A stretch of 9,407 nt of DNA from Thermoanaerobaculia bacterium (GTDB taxonomy: Bacteria > Acidobacteriota > Thermoanaerobaculia > UBA5066). Positions 6,678-9,407 of this stretch are shown one piece after another. Within the stretch, counting starts at the first letter, position 1. Each line of letters opens with the position of its first letter. The position numbers and the translations under genes are program-made. Below the pieces are notes generated by a model, which was not told the origin of the DNA, searched no databases, and worked only from the letters and a program-made list of their open reading frames with translations. Location: NCBI GenBank assembly GCA_017999215.1, contig JAGOBQ010000126.1, positions 1 through 9,407 of the forward strand, written 5' to 3'.

Positions 6678-7400
6678 CTAGTGAACGCGTCCGCTCCGGT
6701 CCTCGACGACGGTGAAGCGGCGGCGCCGGAAGGGGTTCCAGCGGCGCCGGAACGGGCGGACCGAGCCGCCGCCGCCGCGGCGCGTCGTGCGGACGAAGAG
6801 CCAGGCGACCGGGAGACCGCCGAGAAGGAAGAGGAGCTGCGGGAGGGAGCGGGACGTCTCGAGCTCGCCGAAGACGACGAGGACGAGGGCGAGGAGGGCG
6901 AAGCCGCGCCGCGTCATCGGGAGGATCCCGAAGAGGTTCGCGGGGAGGCGCGGGCCGAGGAGCGCCCAGGCGACGATCATCGCCGTGAGGAGGCCCGAGA
7001 GCCCCGCCCCCGCCATCGCTCCCGCCGCGGGGAAAAGGAGGGCGACCGCCGTCCCGAGGAGCGCCGAGACGACGACGGCGGAGAGGACGAAGAGCGCGAA
7101 GCGGCGCGACCCGAACGTCCCCTCCAGCTCCCACCCGAACATCCAGAGGATGAGGAGCCCGAAGAGGACGTTGAAGATCCCGAGGACGACGAGCGGATAG
7201 GTGACGAGCCTCCAGAGCTCGAGCGCCGGCCAGATCCTCTCCGGGAAGAGCGAGAGGAGGCGCATCGGCGCCAGGCGCAGGACGCCGCCGAGGTACCCCG
7301 CCGCCGTGAGGACGAGGAGCGCGCGCGTGACGTTGGGGAGGCGCGACCAGCCGGGGGGGCCGGCCCAGACGACGCGCCCCGCGGGCGTGTTCCAGCTCAT
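6678..7400 (-). CDS. Rhomboid-fold membrane protein, probably catalytically dead
   Basis: The 240-residue protein has about six hydrophobic segments (roughly 25-45, 64-88, 100-124, 128-148, 153-177 and 186-204) and a very basic, Arg-rich cytoplasmic tail. Rhomboid landmarks are visible: ELWRLVTYPLV, then FGWELEGTFGSRRF (the WR-like loop and E-x-x-x-G-S-R-R-F element), and GAGLSG at 131-136, where Ser135 sits at the GxSG nucleophile position. The catalytic His expected before LGG in the last helix reads Leu (LLGG, 192-195). The oxyanion HxxxN pattern of the second helix reads N77-V-L-F-G81. Only one of the catalytic residues therefore remains, which suggests a pseudoprotease, possibly a binding or scaffold protein. 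The start is ATG at 7400, 19 bases after the yggS stop, with no visible ribosome site. It occupies the place where YggT-type membrane proteins often sit between yggS and divIVA. Function is inferred only. Confidence 0.8.
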   Translation of the reverse strand: MSWNTPAGRVVWAGPPGWSRLPNVTRALLVLTAAGYLGGVLRLAPMRLLSLFPERIWPALELWRLVTYPLVVLGIFNVLFGLLILWMFGWELEGTFGSRRFALFVLSAVVVSALLGTAVALLFPAAGAMAGAGLSGLLTAMIVAWALLGPRLPANLFGILPMTRRGFALLALVLVVFGELETSRSLPQLLFLLGGLPVAWLFVRTTRRGGGGSVRPFRRRWNPFRRRRFTVVEDRSGRVH

Positions 7401-7419
7401 CGCCGCGAGCGTAGCAGGG

Positions 7420-8082
7420 TCAGGAGCGACGGCCGAAGAGGGCCGTGCCGACCCTCACGATCGTCGAGCCTTCCTCGATCGCGGCCTCGAAGTCGTCGCT
7501 CATCCCCATCGAGAGCCCGGAGAGGCCGAGGGCCTCCGCGAGACGCCGGAGGGCGACGAAGTGCGGGCGCGTCTCTCCCGGCGGCGGGATCGACATGAGG
7601 CCCCGGAGGTCGAGCTCCGGAAGGGCCCGGACGTCCGCGACGAGCGCGGGGACTTCCTCCGGGGCGACGCCGGCCTTCGTCTCCTCGCCCCCCGTGTTCA
7701 CCTCGAGGTAGACGGCGAGGCGGCGCCCCTCGTTCGCCGCGGCTCTTGCGAGGCGGCGGGCGATCTCGGCCGAGTCGACGGCGTGGAGGACGTCGGCGAG
7801 CCGCGCCGCCTTGTTCGCCTTGTTCGACTGGATCGGCCCGACGAGGTGCTTCACGGCGTCGGCCGGGAGATGCGGGAACTTGGCCTCCGCCTCCTGGACC
7901 CGGTTCTCGCCGAAGTGGCGGACGCCCGCCTCGTACGCCGCGAGGAGGTCCTCGAGCGGCTTCGTCTTCGTGACGGCGAGAAGCGTGACGGTGAAGGGGT
8001 CGCGCCCGGCGCGACGGGCGGCGGCCTCGACGCGCGACCGGACGTCCGCGAGGTTCGCGGCGATCTCTTCGGCCCGGCTCAC
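7420..8082 (-). CDS. yggS: YggS-family pyridoxal-phosphate homeostasis protein
   Basis: YggS/PLPBP proteins hold pyridoxal 5'-phosphate in a single-domain TIM barrel (alanine-racemase type III fold). They have no known enzyme reaction and buffer vitamin B6 and amino-acid pools. The 220-residue length is typical. The PLP lysine is K39 in LLAVTKTKP. Other signatures are HFGENRVQEA (56-65), GPIQSNKANK (82-91), EVNTGGEETKAG (127-138), SMGMSDDFEAAI (191-202) and the phosphate-binding GSTIVRVGTALFG (205-217). The GTG start at 8082 overlaps the RNase H stop as GTGA, so the two are likely translationally coupled; a purine-rich GAAGG lies right before it. In Firmicutes the homologue YlmE is found in the division cluster with divIVA, and here a DivIVA-domain gene lies two genes downstream. 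Confident identification. Confidence 0.95.
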   Translation of the reverse strand: MSRAEEIAANLADVRSRVEAAARRAGRDPFTVTLLAVTKTKPLEDLLAAYEAGVRHFGENRVQEAEAKFPHLPADAVKHLVGPIQSNKANKAARLADVLHAVDSAEIARRLARAAANEGRRLAVYLEVNTGGEETKAGVAPEEVPALVADVRALPELDLRGLMSIPPPGETRPHFVALRRLAEALGLSGLSMGMSDDFEAAIEEGSTIVRVGTALFGRRS

Positions 8083-8477
8083 CCCTTCGCCCCGTCGAGA
8101 GCCTCGTTCGCAAGCCGGTCGGCCTCCCCGTTCTCCTCGCGCCGCACGTGGACGACGCGGAGGCGCGGGATCCTCCGGGCCTTCTCCTTCGCCTGCGCGA
8201 CGAACGGGAGAAGGTGCGGCGCCTTCACCCGGTAGACGCCGTTCCACTGCTTGACGACGAGCTCGCTGTCGGCCCGGATCTCGACGTCGGCGGCCCCGGT
8301 CTCGACCGCGGCGTCGAGGGCCGCGAGGAAGCCGGACCACTCGGCGACGTTGTTCGTCGTCCGTCCGACGAGGCCCGACTTCGCGATGCCCGACGGCGAC
8401 CAGACGCCCCACGAGGAGGGTCCGGGGTTGCCGCGGCAGGCGCCGTCGAAGTGGAGGACGAGGCGGCCGGCCGTCAC
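8079..8477 (-). CDS. rnhA: Ribonuclease HI family protein (short type)
   Basis: RNase HI cleaves the RNA strand of RNA-DNA hybrids, removing R-loops and primers. The 132-residue protein keeps the DEDD active site: D11 in HFDGACRGNPG, E46 in NNVAEWSGFLAAL, D70 in RADSELVVKQWNG and D120 in NGEADRLANEA. It is shorter than E. coli RNase HI (155 residues) and has no room for the basic protrusion helix; this matches the archaeal/YpdQ-like short subfamily. The GTG start at 8477 overlaps the stop of the zinc-ribbon gene as GTGA, and its own stop overlaps yggS. The pairing of a CT398-type zinc-ribbon gene with an RNase H gene is a known bacterial neighbourhood. All catalytic residues are present, so activity is expected; substrate preference is unknown. 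Confidence 0.93.
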   Translation of the reverse strand: MTAGRLVLHFDGACRGNPGPSSWGVWSPSGIAKSGLVGRTTNNVAEWSGFLAALDAAVETGAADVEIRADSELVVKQWNGVYRVKAPHLLPFVAQAKEKARRIPRLRVVHVRREENGEADRLANEALDGAKG

Positions 8478-9220
8478 GGCAGGCCGGAACCGTCCCAGTA
8501 GAGGATCCGCTTGCAGCTCTCGCACTGGAGGATCTCGCGCGAGAGGCGCAGGTCGGAGAGGAGCTGGGGGCGAAGCCGCACGTTGCACGAGGAGCAGGCG
8601 GCCGTCTGGTTCGCGACCATCGCGACGCGCGCCACGGCGACGCCGTGCCGCATCTTCGCGATCCGGTCGAAGACGCCGAGGAGCCGCTTGTCGACGGAGG
8701 CGCGGAGCTCGGCGGCGGCCTTCTCGGCGACCGCGATCTCCTCGGCGAGCCGGGCCTGCTCGGCGCGCCACTCGCTCATCTGCTCCTCGTACCCGGCCTC
8801 CTCCTCCCCGGAGGTGGCGGCGAGGGCGGCTTCCTCGGATTTCGCCAGGGCCAGGGTCTCCTCGACCTGGAGGAGCTCGTCCTCGCGCGCCCGGATCTCG
8901 CGCTGCGCGTGGTCCACCTCGGTGAGGAGCGCCGTGTACTCGTGCTGACCCTTGACCGCCTTGCGCTTCGCCTCGGACTTCTTCAGCTGCTCCGCGTAGC
9001 CGGCGATCTGGTCGTCGAGCTCCTTCTTGCGGGCTTCGGCCCGCTCGCGCCGCGACGCGAGCTCCTGCCTCTTCCGCCGGAATTCCTGCCAGGCCGCCTC
9101 GACGTGGACGAGGTGCTCGGGCGTCCTGTTGCGCCTCTCCGCCTTGGTGCGGGCTTCGAGGAGGAGCTCCTGGAGGTGAGAGAGGCGCTCGAGAGCGCCG
9201 GACGGCGATTTTTCGGTCAA
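8474..9220 (-). CDS. CT398-type coiled-coil zinc-ribbon protein
   Basis: The 248-residue protein has a long charged coiled coil (about 8-185) followed by a C-terminal C4 zinc ribbon of the zf-RING_7 (DUF164, CT398) family: CSSC (C209, C212) and CESC (C233, C236), ending in RILYWDG. The chlamydial member CT398 has been linked to RNA polymerase sigma-54 and flagellar/secretion factors, but the role in most bacteria is unsettled; nucleic-acid or protein binding is likely. The start is TTG at 9220. Upstream on the minus strand, AGGGGG at seven to eight bases forms a fair ribosome site, and no ATG or GTG fits better. It opens the gene run and overlaps RNase H by four bases. An intrinsic terminator lies only 13 bases before the start, which suggests that expression depends on readthrough. 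Family call is firm; function is unknown. Confidence 0.9.
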   Translation of the reverse strand: MTEKSPSGALERLSHLQELLLEARTKAERRNRTPEHLVHVEAAWQEFRRKRQELASRRERAEARKKELDDQIAGYAEQLKKSEAKRKAVKGQHEYTALLTEVDHAQREIRAREDELLQVEETLALAKSEEAALAATSGEEEAGYEEQMSEWRAEQARLAEEIAVAEKAAAELRASVDKRLLGVFDRIAKMRHGVAVARVAMVANQTAACSSCNVRLRPQLLSDLRLSREILQCESCKRILYWDGSGLP

Positions 9221-9233
9221 AGAACGTCCCCCT

Positions 9234-9267
9234 GAAAAAGTGAACGGGCGCCCAGCGGCGCCCGTTC
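9234..9267 (-). terminator. Intrinsic terminator in the leader of the minus-strand operon
   Basis: Reading the minus strand, GAACGGGCGCC (9267-9257) and GGCGCCCGTTC (9252-9242) form a perfect 11-pair stem around a four-base loop. A-C-TTTTT (9241-9235) follows at once. This is the best T-tract terminator in the window and it acts only on the minus strand. It ends transcription from the upstream tRNA, yet it lies 13 bases before the zinc-ribbon start codon, leaving no space for a promoter after it. It may be an attenuator for the operon or a leaky tRNA terminator. Confidence 0.85.
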
Positions 9268-9283
9268 CGTCGATCGAATAGTT

Positions 9284-9307
9284 CTCCGGCGCATCAGAGC
9301 GCCGGAG
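9284..9307. other. Second hairpin in the operon leader
   Basis: CTCCGGCGC (9284-9292) and GCGCCGGAG (9299-9307) form a perfect nine-pair stem with a six-base loop. On the minus strand it lies between the tRNA and the terminator and is followed by AACTATT, not a T-tract. It may be part of a leader RNA structure or a tRNA-processing boundary. A third, smaller stem (GTTCG at 9335-9339 with CGAAC at 9347-9351) directly follows the tRNA 3' end. Confidence 0.6.
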
Positions 9308-9354
9308 GGAAGGTCAAAGTCTCGTGGCACGCCCGTTCGTTTCTCCCGAACCGA

Positions 9355-9407
9355 TGGGTCCGCTCGGATTCGAACCGAGGACCCGCCGGTTATGAGCCGG
9401 TGGCTCT
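9355..9407 (-). tRNA. tRNA with CAT anticodon, probably elongator Met (5' part outside the window)
   Basis: The minus strand shows the 3' part of a tRNA: the D-stem end AGAGC, the anticodon loop CTCATAA (anticodon CAT, at 9392-9394), variable loop GGGTC, T arm CTCGG-TTCGAAT-CCGAG, acceptor strand CGGACCC and discriminator A at 9355. CCA is not encoded (TCGG follows). The anticodon stem is CCGG/CCGG with an A-C mismatch at its outer pair. It lacks the three G-C pairs (GGG/CCC) typical of initiator tRNA, so elongator Met is favoured; tRNA-Ile2, with a lysidine-modified CAT, cannot be excluded without the 5' half. Confidence 0.93.

Noticed and set aside
4502..6715. Long open plus-strand frame opposite fchA, hutI and divIVA
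   Set aside because: The product is Arg/Asp/Val-rich with no domain. The opposite strand carries three complete conserved proteins, so this is a shadow frame.
9242..9267. Inverted repeat as a mobile-element end or recombination site near the tRNA
   Set aside because: It is followed by a T-tract and fits an intrinsic terminator. No integrase, target duplication or copy of the tRNA 3' end is seen.
9221..9354. RNase P RNA or another large structured RNA beside the zinc-ribbon/RNase H pair
   Set aside because: In some bacteria rnpB lies near these genes, but the 134-base space is far too short and no RNase P core motif is visible.
9355..9407. Initiator tRNA-fMet
   Set aside because: The anticodon stem lacks the three consecutive G-C pairs with G on the 5' side that mark initiator tRNAs.

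Overview
This is a very GC-rich bacterial window with tightly packed genes and frequent GTG/TTG starts. There are no insertion sequences, phage genes or CRISPR repeats, so it reads as ordinary chromosome. The combination of PolA, a PolX-type PHP protein, a CT398-type zinc ribbon with RNase H, YggS with DivIVA, HutI with a stand-alone cyclodeaminase, and a GC content near 70% would fit an Acidobacteriota-like or deltaproteobacterial-grade organism. That placement is inference, not a proven assignment.

Left part (1-2980): the N-terminal half of DNA polymerase I runs leftward off the window edge. Divergently from it, a 371-residue protein carries a PolX-like N-terminal helical DNA-binding domain joined directly to a complete PHP metallo-phosphoesterase domain, with no polymerase domain between them. 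A small BON-LysM protein of the Kbp (YgaU) family follows. A strong GC hairpin (2993-3027) separates it from the convergent gene set on the right.

Right part (9407 down to 3047, all on the minus strand): the 3' part of a CAT-anticodon tRNA is followed by a 134-base leader holding several hairpins, one of them a textbook intrinsic terminator only 13 bases before the first start codon. Eight genes follow in order: CT398-type zinc-ribbon coiled-coil protein, RNase HI, YggS PLP protein, a rhomboid-fold membrane protein that appears to lack its catalytic His, a DivIVA-domain protein, imidazolonepropionase (HutI), formimidoyl-THF cyclodeaminase (FchA), and a secreted DUF2279/YfiM-like protein. Four junctions are four-base NTGA stop/start overlaps, and every one uses a non-ATG start (GTG, GTG, TTG, CTG). 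The run therefore looks like one translationally coupled transcription unit linking RNA/DNA maintenance, cofactor homeostasis, cell-division topology and histidine-to-one-carbon catabolism.

The points most worth a second look are the polymerase-less PolX-type PHP protein beside a PolA whose proofreading site looks degenerate, the apparent CTG start with an ideal ribosome site on the DUF2279 gene, the terminator in the operon leader, and the pseudo-rhomboid. No gene-free stretch exceeds 300 bases.
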